The notes beneath the pieces are model-generated. The model had not been told where the DNA came from. It searched no databases and saw only the letters and a program-made list of their open reading frames with translations. Below are positions 54,500-62,494 of a DNA stretch of 64,000 nt, one piece after another. Where the stretch lies: contig NZ_LNQS01000009.1 of the NCBI RefSeq assembly GCF_001513785.1, positions 372,001 to 436,000 on the forward strand, given 5' to 3'. Made by a program: the position numbers and the translations under genes. Position 1 is the first letter of the stretch. Every line of letters begins with the position of its first letter. The stretch is from Rheinheimera sp. EpRS3 (GTDB lineage: Bacteria; Pseudomonadota; Gammaproteobacteria; Enterobacterales; Alteromonadaceae).

Positions 54500-55657
54500 T
54501 TAGGTCTGCATCCTTGTCATTTCATAAAGCTTTTGATATCGCTGTACCATCGTATCTATACTAAAGTGCTGATGGCAATGGTTTTTCACCAGTTCTGCGT
54601 CATAAATCAGCGCATCGCGCTGTTGTAGGTAGCGCAGCATGGCGCTTGATAACTGCTGTCGGTTATCTGATGCCACCAGATTAGTATCAAGCAGCGCTGC
54701 CGGCAATAAATCCGGGTTGCCGCCCACTGCGGTGGCAATAACCGGTGTACCGGCTGCCATGGCCTCGAGCAACGTATTGGAAATACCTTCTGCCAGTGAG
54801 GGCAGCACAAATACATCAAAGCGTTGCATTAACTGGGGAATATCCTGCCGGTTGCCGGTAAATACCACCTGAGCGCCTAACTGCAGGGTATCGCGCAGTT
54901 GTTCAAGCTCTTGCCGGCAAGGGCCGTCGCCAACAATAATCAATGCACTTTCTGTGCTGTACTGCGGATATTGGCGCAGCAGCAAACTATAGGCGTGCAG
55001 CAGCAAAGCCTGATTCTTAACACTGGCCAGGCGGCCCACTGTAGCAAAAACAACCGGGCTAAGCGATGTAGTACCCGGCGGTAGCGCCAGTTCTGCAGGC
55101 GTGGCATTGGCGTATTTGGTAGTTTCTACACCGTTGCAAATACGTTCAACCCGGTTTTTGTCCAGTTTAATAATATCGGTCAGATAATGTTCCGCTTCAG
55201 ATGACAAACAAATAAAGCGCTGAACAAAGCGTTTAAATACACGGCGTATCAGGCGGTTTTTTTTGTTACAGCCGCCGATATCATGGCTGTCCCAGCCGTG
55301 TTCGCCATGCAAACGCAGTGGCACTTTGCGCCACCAACCAACAACCTGTAATTCAAGTGTTGCCAGGTTGCGGCTGTGCAGTATGTCTGGCTGCAGGCTT
55401 TGCAACAGTGTATTTAACCGGCTAAATGTGCCCCAGTCATGGCCTTCGGTTTTGTCCAGACAATGCAGGTCGACATTATTTGTTTTGATGCGTTTTACAA
55501 ACTGCGGGTCGTGGCCGGTTAGCGTGACAATACTGTGGCGAAATCTGTCCTGCGGTAAATGGTTTATCAGGTTAACCAGGCCATTTTCCAGACCGCCGGT
55601 GCTAAAGTGCCAGACAAGATGGGCAATATGCACCGGTTGTTGCTGGCGCTCAGTCAT
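54500..55657 (-). CDS. PEP-CTERM/EpsH1-associated sugar transferase (second type)
   Basis: A 385-aa GT-B enzyme of an exosortase-linked subfamily: HLVWHFSTGGLENGLVNLINHL near residue 12, then LHSRNLATLELQ, LRLHGEHGWDSHD and the donor motif NTLLEAMAAGTPVIATAVGGNPDL. The ATG at 55657 overlaps the exosortase stop by eight bases; an open extension to 55798 lies inside the exosortase gene and is rejected. Confidence 0.93.
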   Translation of the reverse strand: MTERQQQPVHIAHLVWHFSTGGLENGLVNLINHLPQDRFRHSIVTLTGHDPQFVKRIKTNNVDLHCLDKTEGHDWGTFSRLNTLLQSLQPDILHSRNLATLELQVVGWWRKVPLRLHGEHGWDSHDIGGCNKKNRLIRRVFKRFVQRFICLSSEAEHYLTDIIKLDKNRVERICNGVETTKYANATPAELALPPGTTSLSPVVFATVGRLASVKNQALLLHAYSLLLRQYPQYSTESALIIVGDGPCRQELEQLRDTLQLGAQVVFTGNRQDIPQLMQRFDVFVLPSLAEGISNTLLEAMAAGTPVIATAVGGNPDLLPAALLDTNLVASDNRQQLSSAMLRYLQQRDALIYDAELVKNHCHQHFSIDTMVQRYQKLYEMTRMQT

Positions 55658-57113
55658 ACTTGGCTCCGGCAACGGCCTGCTCTGTATTGGTTCGGGCTTG
55701 TGACAATAAGGCTGCGGCTTGTTGTAACACTGCCAGGTTTTGCTCTGAGGCTTTACCATTAACTGATACTGCAAAAATATAAGCACTGGACTGATCATCA
55801 GCCAGGTAGCTTAATGCCTGGCGTACTTTTACTTCCAGCTCGGGTACCACACGCTGTTCGTCGATCTGGTACCAGTACAATACAGTGCGTTGTTCATTCG
55901 TCAGGCTTGTTAGCTGCAATATGGCACTGTCGGCACCGGTAATACGCTGCTGTATCTGCCAGAGTTGTTTATCAAACAGGTTGTTCTGCCAGTTAATCAG
56001 TTCACCATTTTGTTGCTTATTACCGTAACGGGCAACGAAATACTCTGTCCCTGCAGTATCCTGAGCATGGTTCTGAGCCAGACTGTTTATAAAATTGATG
56101 CCCCAGTTACTTTTTTCTACCGGCTGACTGGCAAAAGGCATGGCAAGGTTATTTACTGCAGCGGGCTCTGCCATTACCTTTAGTGACAAGCGGTAGCTCA
56201 GGGTTAGCGCAATAATCGCAGTTGTCAGGAACAACATTGACGGCTTGGTTTGTAAACTAAAATGCTGTTTGCTGCGCCGTTCAAGCTGCAGGGTAGGATC
56301 TGAAAATCTTGCCCCCAGCCAGAAACCGGCCATTAACACCAGACCGAAAAATAACCAGCCATACAAATAATGATCGGCGCCAAAACCAAAGCGCATATCG
56401 GTTTTCTCACCAATATAAACCAGCATAAAAGCGCGTACACCATTGGCCAGCACCGACAACAAGGCCATAAACACCACAAAGCTGATTTGTTTCCAGATTT
56501 TGTTGTAATGCAAGTAAGCAAATAATGCTGAAATGGCCAGTGATGCAATAAGAAAGCGTAAGCCCGAACAGGCTTCTGCCACTTCAAATAAACCTACCGG
56601 AGTGGCGAGATAAAGCCCTTCACGGTATACAGGAATATTGACAACCTGCAACATCACCACGGTGAGATCGGCGGTAATGTTCTGTAAAAACGGTGACAAC
56701 TCTTCGCCAAAAGGCACCAGAAAAATCAGGTATGCGATGGCAAACCAATGCAGGCGACTGTTGGTATTACCAAAGGCAAGCCATAACAGCGCCTGCAGCG
56801 ACATAACGGCGGCAATATGCATCAGCAGGGCAATATCAGCCGCGTAGCCAAATAACCAAATCAGTTGCAGTAATATTAAGCCAATTGCAGGCAGCCATAG
56901 CCAGTAACCGGGTGCTGATGGCGTGATAAGCGGTGTTTTGGCGCGGTAAAAAAAATACAGGCAAATAGGCAGGATAAGATAGCAGTGATTATAAGTTGCA
57001 GAGCTGCGCCATACCCGCTCCATATCCAACCAGGTTGAGCTGTACAACATGACATAAGCCAGGCTGATAACAGCAAGCAGCAACATGTTCGCCTGGCGGT
57101 TAAGAGCCGTCAT
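55650..57113 (-). CDS. xrtA: exosortase A fused to an EpsI domain
   Basis: This 487-aa protein is a polytopic inner-membrane transpeptidase-like enzyme that cleaves PEP-CTERM sorting signals. About eight helices span residues 8-270. The catalytic cysteine is C182 in EACSGLRFL, the conserved arginine is R227 in NGVRAF, and the histidine is H248 in ADHYLYGW. From about residue 290 an EpsI-type (DUF3485) periplasmic domain follows in the same chain. The ATG at 57113 overlaps the preceding stop (ATGA); the frame to 57236 is rejected. One candidate substrate, at 19928-20689, lies in this window. Confidence 0.95.
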   Translation of the reverse strand: MTALNRQANMLLLAVISLAYVMLYSSTWLDMERVWRSSATYNHCYLILPICLYFFYRAKTPLITPSAPGYWLWLPAIGLILLQLIWLFGYAADIALLMHIAAVMSLQALLWLAFGNTNSRLHWFAIAYLIFLVPFGEELSPFLQNITADLTVVMLQVVNIPVYREGLYLATPVGLFEVAEACSGLRFLIASLAISALFAYLHYNKIWKQISFVVFMALLSVLANGVRAFMLVYIGEKTDMRFGFGADHYLYGWLFFGLVLMAGFWLGARFSDPTLQLERRSKQHFSLQTKPSMLFLTTAIIALTLSYRLSLKVMAEPAAVNNLAMPFASQPVEKSNWGINFINSLAQNHAQDTAGTEYFVARYGNKQQNGELINWQNNLFDKQLWQIQQRITGADSAILQLTSLTNEQRTVLYWYQIDEQRVVPELEVKVRQALSYLADDQSSAYIFAVSVNGKASEQNLAVLQQAAALLSQARTNTEQAVAGAKYD

Positions 57114-58330
57114 ACAGACAACTCCGGATGGATAAAACTGTTTAACCGTACTAACGTTTGTTGCCAGGTAAAATGCTGTAAAATCCATTGCCGGTTGGCA
57201 GAGGGCGCTGAAGGTCGGTCCAACTGCCGTTTGCAAGCACGGATAAAGCCTTCTATACCCTCAGCAATCACGGCATCTTCACTAGCGGGTGCATTAATGC
57301 CCTCCATGGCCATGCCACTGCAAACTACCGCTTTGTTCATGGCCATAGCTTCAAGCACTTTGTTTTGAATACCACGCGCTATCAGCATTGGCGCTACAGC
57401 AAAGCGGGCATGGCTGATATAAGGTCGCACGTCATCTACGCGCCCGGTAACAACGACACCTGCCTGTTGGCTAAGGGCCCGGACTTCAGCACTGGGTTTT
57501 CCACCTACTATGACAAAATGTAACTGCGGATACAGCTGTTTCAGCCGCGGCCAGATATTTTGGCAAAACCAGCATACGGCATCTACATTGGCCCAATAAT
57601 CCATGGCGCCGGTAAATACAATATACTGCTCAGGCAAAGTTTGTTCTGTCTTGCACGCTGGTGTTTCAGGCGAGAAATAGTCGGTATCCACCCCATTTAA
57701 CACACTATGCACTTTATGTTGCAGCTGTACAGGCAGCATGGCCCGAAAGGCACTGGCTTCATCGTCAGAAACAAACAGGCTGCTGTTAAAGCGCTGACAA
57801 ATGTGTTTTTCGTATTGCAGCAGCAATCTGGCTTCGCGCTGATAAAACCAGCGTTTTACGCCGCGGGATTTCTCGGCGTACTGGCGCCATTTATCTGAAT
57901 CAATATCAACGAAGTCTATAACCCGGCTCAATGGCTGATATTCGGTTTTATCAACGTACTGAGCCATAGAGGATGAGTACACCAGTACCTTTTTGATCTT
58001 ATGGGTGTTAATCGTGGCGTTTACCCAGGCCGCCATCGCGAAGCTGAAATAGTAGGGCAGGGTAATCGCCTGATTCGTAATAAAACCGCTCAAAGCGCAA
58101 AGCTTTGCCCGCCACTTGGCCTGGTTTACGCAAAAAACGGTAGCGCACCACTGGCTAAGTGTATCTATATATTGCCTGTCAAAAGGATCATCGATAAAGC
58201 AGCCTAAATGCACGGTGTAATGCTGGCTTAGCGCTTTCATTAAATTAAATGAGCGGATTTTATCGCCCTTATTAGGCGGATAAGGAATACGGTGTACCAG
58301 TAACAGCAAGTCCGGTTTAGGGTCTGTCAT
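57110..58330 (-). CDS. PEP-CTERM/EpsH1-associated sugar transferase (first type)
   Basis: A 406-aa GT-B enzyme. LLLVHRIPYPPNKGDKIRSFN near residue 8 is the subfamily signature, VIDFVDIDSDKWRQYA is a second, and the donor side reads NKVLEAMAMNKAVVCSGMAMEGI. ATGA overlaps link it to the FemAB gene before it and the exosortase gene after it. The product sugar is unknown. Confidence 0.93.
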   Translation of the reverse strand: MTDPKPDLLLLVHRIPYPPNKGDKIRSFNLMKALSQHYTVHLGCFIDDPFDRQYIDTLSQWCATVFCVNQAKWRAKLCALSGFITNQAITLPYYFSFAMAAWVNATINTHKIKKVLVYSSSMAQYVDKTEYQPLSRVIDFVDIDSDKWRQYAEKSRGVKRWFYQREARLLLQYEKHICQRFNSSLFVSDDEASAFRAMLPVQLQHKVHSVLNGVDTDYFSPETPACKTEQTLPEQYIVFTGAMDYWANVDAVCWFCQNIWPRLKQLYPQLHFVIVGGKPSAEVRALSQQAGVVVTGRVDDVRPYISHARFAVAPMLIARGIQNKVLEAMAMNKAVVCSGMAMEGINAPASEDAVIAEGIEGFIRACKRQLDRPSAPSANRQWILQHFTWQQTLVRLNSFIHPELSV

Positions 58331-59355
58331 CCCAGATACCTCGACAGGGCTGGTCCAATCCACTGGCTTACTGACAGCGGCAGCTTTTGCCATAGCCGGA
58401 TAAACAGCTGATATTTCGGATTATTAGGGCTCAGGTTCGGCAATTGTTGGGCCGTGATCAATTTATACTGATAATGTAGTTCTGTCGCTTCCATGCCCCA
58501 ATGTTTTTTATACTGATAGGCACCAGAGTCCAGTTTACTGCGGCCAAAATCATAACGGTGACAGTTTTTATCCAGCCTGGCATGGCACATCAGCTGGTAG
58601 TACATATAATCATTACTTTTTAGTGATTTAGCTTCACTGATGCCGCCGCCATAATAGGGCAACACTTCACCTTTATGATAAAAACTCAGCACTGAGGATA
58701 CTGGTTGCTGATCTTTACGCACGGTCAGAATTTCCGTCTGCTCGGGAAACACCTGCATAATTTTTTGGAAAAAGGCTTTGCTAAATACCGGAGTACCCAG
58801 GTTGCGTACGCTTTCTGAATAGGTTTGGTAAAAATCGGTTGGGTTTGTATCCAGAGTATGCTGCAAGGGCTCGTTCAACGCATGACGTATAACCGCACGT
58901 TGCTTTTTCTTTACGTTAGCCAGAATTTGCTCGGCAGTTTCAGCCAGTTCACAGGCAAAGTAAGCATGCTGGCTGCGGGTGGTAAAGTCGTTGTCCTGCA
59001 CGGTTTTATAACGCAGTTCAATATGTTTTACCTGTAATGAAGTGGCAAGCTTTACCGCTTCCTGTTCCAAAAAGCGCTTAACGGCCGGCTCACCAATCGC
59101 ACCGCCATAAACACAAAATGGCGTAGACACCAGCGCATCACCAAATAGCATACTTTTAACGCGGGCCAGCGGCAGCACACCAACAATCTGGTTATTTTGG
59201 CTCGCATACAGGTAATAGCAACGATGACCGGCATCGGCAATAATTTGTTGCCAGCCAGATAAATGAAAAAAGGTTGCTTCGTCACTGGCTGTTACAAAAT
59301 TATCCCACGCCACTGCTTGCTCGTCCCTGAGCGACAATGTATTCAGTTGATACAT
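58327..59355 (-). CDS. PEP-CTERM-associated FemAB-like protein
   Basis: A 342-aa FemAB/GNAT protein of the exosortase-linked type: FFHLSGWQQIIADAGHRCYYLYA near residue 29, GDALVSTPFCVYGGA, KKKQRAVIRHAL and LPYYGGGISEAKSLKSNDYMYYQLMCHA with the terminal DFGRSKLDSGAYQYKKHWGM. Family relatives add amino acids to peptidoglycan; here a polysaccharide or protein acceptor is more likely. It is within the exosortase operon, 15 bp after the deacetylase gene. Confidence 0.93.
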   Translation of the reverse strand: MYQLNTLSLRDEQAVAWDNFVTASDEATFFHLSGWQQIIADAGHRCYYLYASQNNQIVGVLPLARVKSMLFGDALVSTPFCVYGGAIGEPAVKRFLEQEAVKLATSLQVKHIELRYKTVQDNDFTTRSQHAYFACELAETAEQILANVKKKQRAVIRHALNEPLQHTLDTNPTDFYQTYSESVRNLGTPVFSKAFFQKIMQVFPEQTEILTVRKDQQPVSSVLSFYHKGEVLPYYGGGISEAKSLKSNDYMYYQLMCHARLDKNCHRYDFGRSKLDSGAYQYKKHWGMEATELHYQYKLITAQQLPNLSPNNPKYQLFIRLWQKLPLSVSQWIGPALSRYLG

Positions 59356-59370
59356 CCGGTTCCCTTCTGT

Positions 59371-60219
59371 TTAAGCAAAATACGGTTGATATACTTCTTT
59401 GACGCTACGCCACTGATAGTCTTGCAGCAAGCGCACCAGTTTAGCTTCCATGCGGTTTAAGTTAGTGTAGTGTCTGAATTTTGATTTAAATGGTGCTTGC
59501 TCAAACCGCGGTTGATGCGGATCTATTTCCCACGGATGAAAATAAAACATATAAGGTGCATCACTTTGTTTCAGATAGCTGTCGATACACTTTTTGCTAA
59601 GCCAGTATGGCAACAGGCGAAAATAACCACCACCTGCTATGGGCCATTGCTTGCCAACTTTATTTAATACAGGCATTGGGCATTCCCAAATACCTTCGGT
59701 TCGTTTATAGGGTTGTTGCGGCCAATCTGGTGTGCCATATAAGTCGTGCACTACAGGGTAAGTGCTTGAGCTGTAGAGGTATCCAGCCTGCTGGAGTACA
59801 TCAAACGCCCATTCATTAGTTTTACCAATAGAAAAGCTTGGCGCACGGTAACCAACCACTTCGGCACCGGTAATGTCTTCCAGAATGGCCTTAGCGCGGC
59901 TAACATCCTGCAAAAATTCAGCAGCTGTTTGCACAGAAGCTTTGGCATGAGCATAGCCATGGCTGGCAACTTCATGGCCTGCGGCGTGAATTTGTTTTAC
60001 CAGTTGTGGGTAGCGTTCGGCTACCCAGCCCAAAATAAAAAAGGTGGCTTTAGCCTGATGTTTATCAAACTGTTGCAGCAAAATTTCAGTGTTACGGGCT
60101 ACGCGTTGCGGAAAATCAGGCCACTGCGCCGGAGACACAGTGGCATCAAAAGCTGCGACATGAAAATAATCTTCAACATCTACAGTAAGCGCATTACTTC
60201 TTAACCGTGCATACTGCAT
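59371..60219 (-). CDS. exosortase A-associated polysaccharide deacetylase
   Basis: A 282-aa NodB-type deacetylase. LTVDVEDYFHVAAF near residue 11 gives the catalytic aspartates (VDVED form), ATFFILGWVAERYP and VASHGYAHAK the metal-binding histidines, and YRAPSFSIG the next motif, ending FYFHPWEIDPHQPR. It deacetylates hexosamine residues of the polymer. It begins five bases after the priming transferase stop. Confidence 0.94.
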   Translation of the reverse strand: MQYARLRSNALTVDVEDYFHVAAFDATVSPAQWPDFPQRVARNTEILLQQFDKHQAKATFFILGWVAERYPQLVKQIHAAGHEVASHGYAHAKASVQTAAEFLQDVSRAKAILEDITGAEVVGYRAPSFSIGKTNEWAFDVLQQAGYLYSSSTYPVVHDLYGTPDWPQQPYKRTEGIWECPMPVLNKVGKQWPIAGGGYFRLLPYWLSKKCIDSYLKQSDAPYMFYFHPWEIDPHQPRFEQAPFKSKFRHYTNLNRMEAKLVRLLQDYQWRSVKEVYQPYFA

Positions 60220-60224
60220 TGGTA

Positions 60225-61634
60225 TTAACGTCCTTTGCCAAAAAGTACAATTTCTACGGTTCTGACAAGAATCATCAAATCCAGCATCAGGCTGCGATGT
60301 TTGATGTAGTACAGGTCAAATTTGAGTTTTTCCTGTGCATCTTCAGCGGTAGAGCCATAAGGATATTTAAGCTGAGCCCAGCCTGTCAGGCCCGGTTTAA
60401 CATTATGCCGCTGATTGTAATACGGGATGTCTTTGGCCAGCTGATTCACAAACTCTGGCCGCTCTGGCCTTGGCCCGACAAAACCCATATCACCCGACAA
60501 AACATTCAACAACTGAGGCAGTTCATCTATCCGGTATTTGCGGATGATACGGCCTACACGTGTAACTCTGTCATCGTCAGCCGTTGCCCAGCGCGCACCG
60601 TTTTTCTCAGCATCAGGCCGCATACTGCGAAATTTAACAATATAAAATGGCTTGCCGTCATATCCCACTCGTATCTGGCGGTAAAATACTGAAGCACCGG
60701 TTTTGCGGCCGTCTTCCAGATAAATAAGCAAGGTGGTAATTAACATAATCGGCCAGGTAACAGCCAGTAGCAAAATAGCCAGCACGACATTAAGTTTGTA
60801 ATCGAGGTTGGTTTTAAAGCGCTGATTTAAATCCAGGCCATTGGCGTAAATAACCCAACTCGGGTAAATCAGGTTTACTGCAATCTGACCTGTTTCACGC
60901 TCAATAAAGTCAAGAATTTCGATGACGTCAATACCACGTGTTTTACATTTAAATAAATGCTCAACGGGCAACATATTGCGTCTTTCGTCACAGGCAATAA
61001 CTAACTGATCAATATTGTGTTCTACAACATACTGATACAGGTCATTTTTATAGTCGAATTTTGCCAGCTTATGCTCAGCGATGCCGGCGTCTTTGTCGCC
61101 CTCAATCGGGGTAAAACCGACAATTTCAAAATTGCGTTTATCAACATTACGTCGCATCCTGCGCTCTATAATGGAAGCACGCTCACCCGCACCTAATATC
61201 AGCACCCGACGTCTGCTGATGCGGGTAATGTCGTTATAGTGAAAGAAAGCGCGAAATGCCGAGACGCTAATCGCAGAAAACACAGAGGCTACCGCCAGAT
61301 AAAGCGAGCCGATATGCAATACGGAGAATAGCTGGAAAATAATCAGTTCAAGCAAAATTGCGTTAAACAGCAGAGTAATAACGACGCGCTTGATGATACC
61401 TTTTTGGCCCTCGCGCAGTTTCTGGTCATAAAGACCGACAGACAGGGCGCACAGCATTACCGAAGCCGCAAATAAAGCAGCATTAATAAGGCGGTGTTCA
61501 AAAGATACTGGAAACAGGTAGTAACTGTAGGCATAGCTGGCAAGTAAACTGGATAACACTAACAGTACTAATTCACCCAGCAAGAACAGCTTGTCTGCAA
61601 TCGTATTTCGTCCGTAACGACTTGCTTTACTCAT
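60225..61634 (-). CDS. EPS priming sugar transferase, PEP-CTERM-associated (EpsB-like)
   Basis: A 469-aa polyprenyl-phosphate hexose-1-phosphate transferase that starts the repeat unit on undecaprenyl phosphate. It has four N-terminal helices (about residues 15-115), a Rossmann-like middle domain (RVLILGAGERASIIERRM) and the catalytic domain with VKFRSMRPDAE, RKYRIDELPQLLNVLSGDM and GFVGPRPERPEF. The start at 61634 has AAGGA eight bases upstream; the open extension to 61739 is rejected. It is first in the minus-strand exosortase operon. Confidence 0.94.
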   Translation of the reverse strand: MSKASRYGRNTIADKLFLLGELVLLVLSSLLASYAYSYYLFPVSFEHRLINAALFAASVMLCALSVGLYDQKLREGQKGIIKRVVITLLFNAILLELIIFQLFSVLHIGSLYLAVASVFSAISVSAFRAFFHYNDITRISRRRVLILGAGERASIIERRMRRNVDKRNFEIVGFTPIEGDKDAGIAEHKLAKFDYKNDLYQYVVEHNIDQLVIACDERRNMLPVEHLFKCKTRGIDVIEILDFIERETGQIAVNLIYPSWVIYANGLDLNQRFKTNLDYKLNVVLAILLLAVTWPIMLITTLLIYLEDGRKTGASVFYRQIRVGYDGKPFYIVKFRSMRPDAEKNGARWATADDDRVTRVGRIIRKYRIDELPQLLNVLSGDMGFVGPRPERPEFVNQLAKDIPYYNQRHNVKPGLTGWAQLKYPYGSTAEDAQEKLKFDLYYIKHRSLMLDLMILVRTVEIVLFGKGR

Positions 61635-61713
61635 AACGACATCCTTGTTGCATCCATTGCATTTAGCTATCGCCAGCACCGAAAAGGTCGATGAGGCAAA
61701 ACCAAGCGCACTA

Positions 61714-61719
61714 ATTATA
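61714..61719 (-). promoter_or_regulatory. -10 element of the exosortase operon promoter
   Basis: On the minus strand AGTATAATT contains a perfect TATAAT about 80 bases before the priming transferase start. The surrounding run is very AT-rich, but no good -35 hexamer is visible at 16-18 bp. No sigma-54 pattern was found in this divergent gap. Confidence 0.5.
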
Positions 61720-61819
61720 CTATTTCTACAGCAAAACAAAAATTAAATTTTCAATTTTTACAGCACAAGGCTAAATTTTTAAGTTATATTATCAGGGCGT
61801 CAGTAAAAGGATGAGTAAT

Positions 61820-62455
61820 ATGATGGCTACACCAGCGAAAGGATATTGCGGTTTAACGTTGATTTTAGGTCTGTTTTTAGCAGGTTGCAGCAGCAACTCT
61901 ACGTTGCCACCGGCAACGGTGCAAAACTCTTTGACTACCTCCGTTGATAATTACCAATATCTTATCGGCCCAAATGACACTGTTGGTATTTTTGTCTGGC
62001 GAAATCCGGAGCTGTCCGGCACTTTTATTGTCAGACCAGATGGTAAAGTATCGACTTCTCTAGTTGAAGACGTTCCTGTCAGTGGTAAAACCCCAACTCA
62101 GGTTGCCCGTGATATGGAGGCTATTCTGAGCAAATATATCCGCGATCCTGTTGTTACTGTGTCGGTGACCAATTTTGTCGGTCCATACAGTGAGCAGGTA
62201 CGGGTAATAGGCGCAGCAGCCAACCCTCAGGCTATTAGTTATCGTCAGTATATGACGGTGCTTGATTTGATGATTGCAGTTGGCGGCTTAACTGAATTTG
62301 CTAACGGTAACGGTGCCAAGCTGGTAAGAACTAAAGATGGCCAGCAAATAACATTTAATGTCAGGCTTGATGACCTTATCCGCGATGGTGAAATTGCTGC
62401 CAACGTAGATATGTTGCCTGGCGACGTAGTAATTATTCCGGAAGCATGGTTTTAA
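61820..62455 (+). CDS. polysaccharide export lipoprotein, PEP-CTERM-associated (Wza-like)
   Basis: A 211-aa outer-membrane export protein. The signal ends in FLAGC with the lipid cysteine at residue 23. The polysaccharide export domain begins YLIGPNDTVGIFVWRNPELSGTFIVRPDGKVS, and a SLBB-type domain (VRVIGAAANPQAISYRQYMTVLDLMIAVGGLTEFA) follows. It forms the outer-membrane exit for the polymer. AAGGA lies eight bases before the ATG at 61820; the ATG at 61811 is too close to it. Confidence 0.93.
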   Translation: MMATPAKGYCGLTLILGLFLAGCSSNSTLPPATVQNSLTTSVDNYQYLIGPNDTVGIFVWRNPELSGTFIVRPDGKVSTSLVEDVPVSGKTPTQVARDMEAILSKYIRDPVVTVSVTNFVGPYSEQVRVIGAAANPQAISYRQYMTVLDLMIAVGGLTEFANGNGAKLVRTKDGQQITFNVRLDDLIRDGEIAANVDMLPGDVVIIPEAWF

Positions 62456-62494
62456 GCAGCGCGGATACGCTGGTTAAGGTTCAGGGAGTGACTG

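Noticed and set aside
55263..55703. 146-codon plus-strand frame opposite a glycosyltransferase
   Set aside because: It is a shadow of the EpsH1-associated transferase and the EpsI tail.
60207..60692. 161-codon plus-strand frame opposite the priming transferase
   Set aside because: It covers the conserved catalytic domain of the sugar transferase in antisense.
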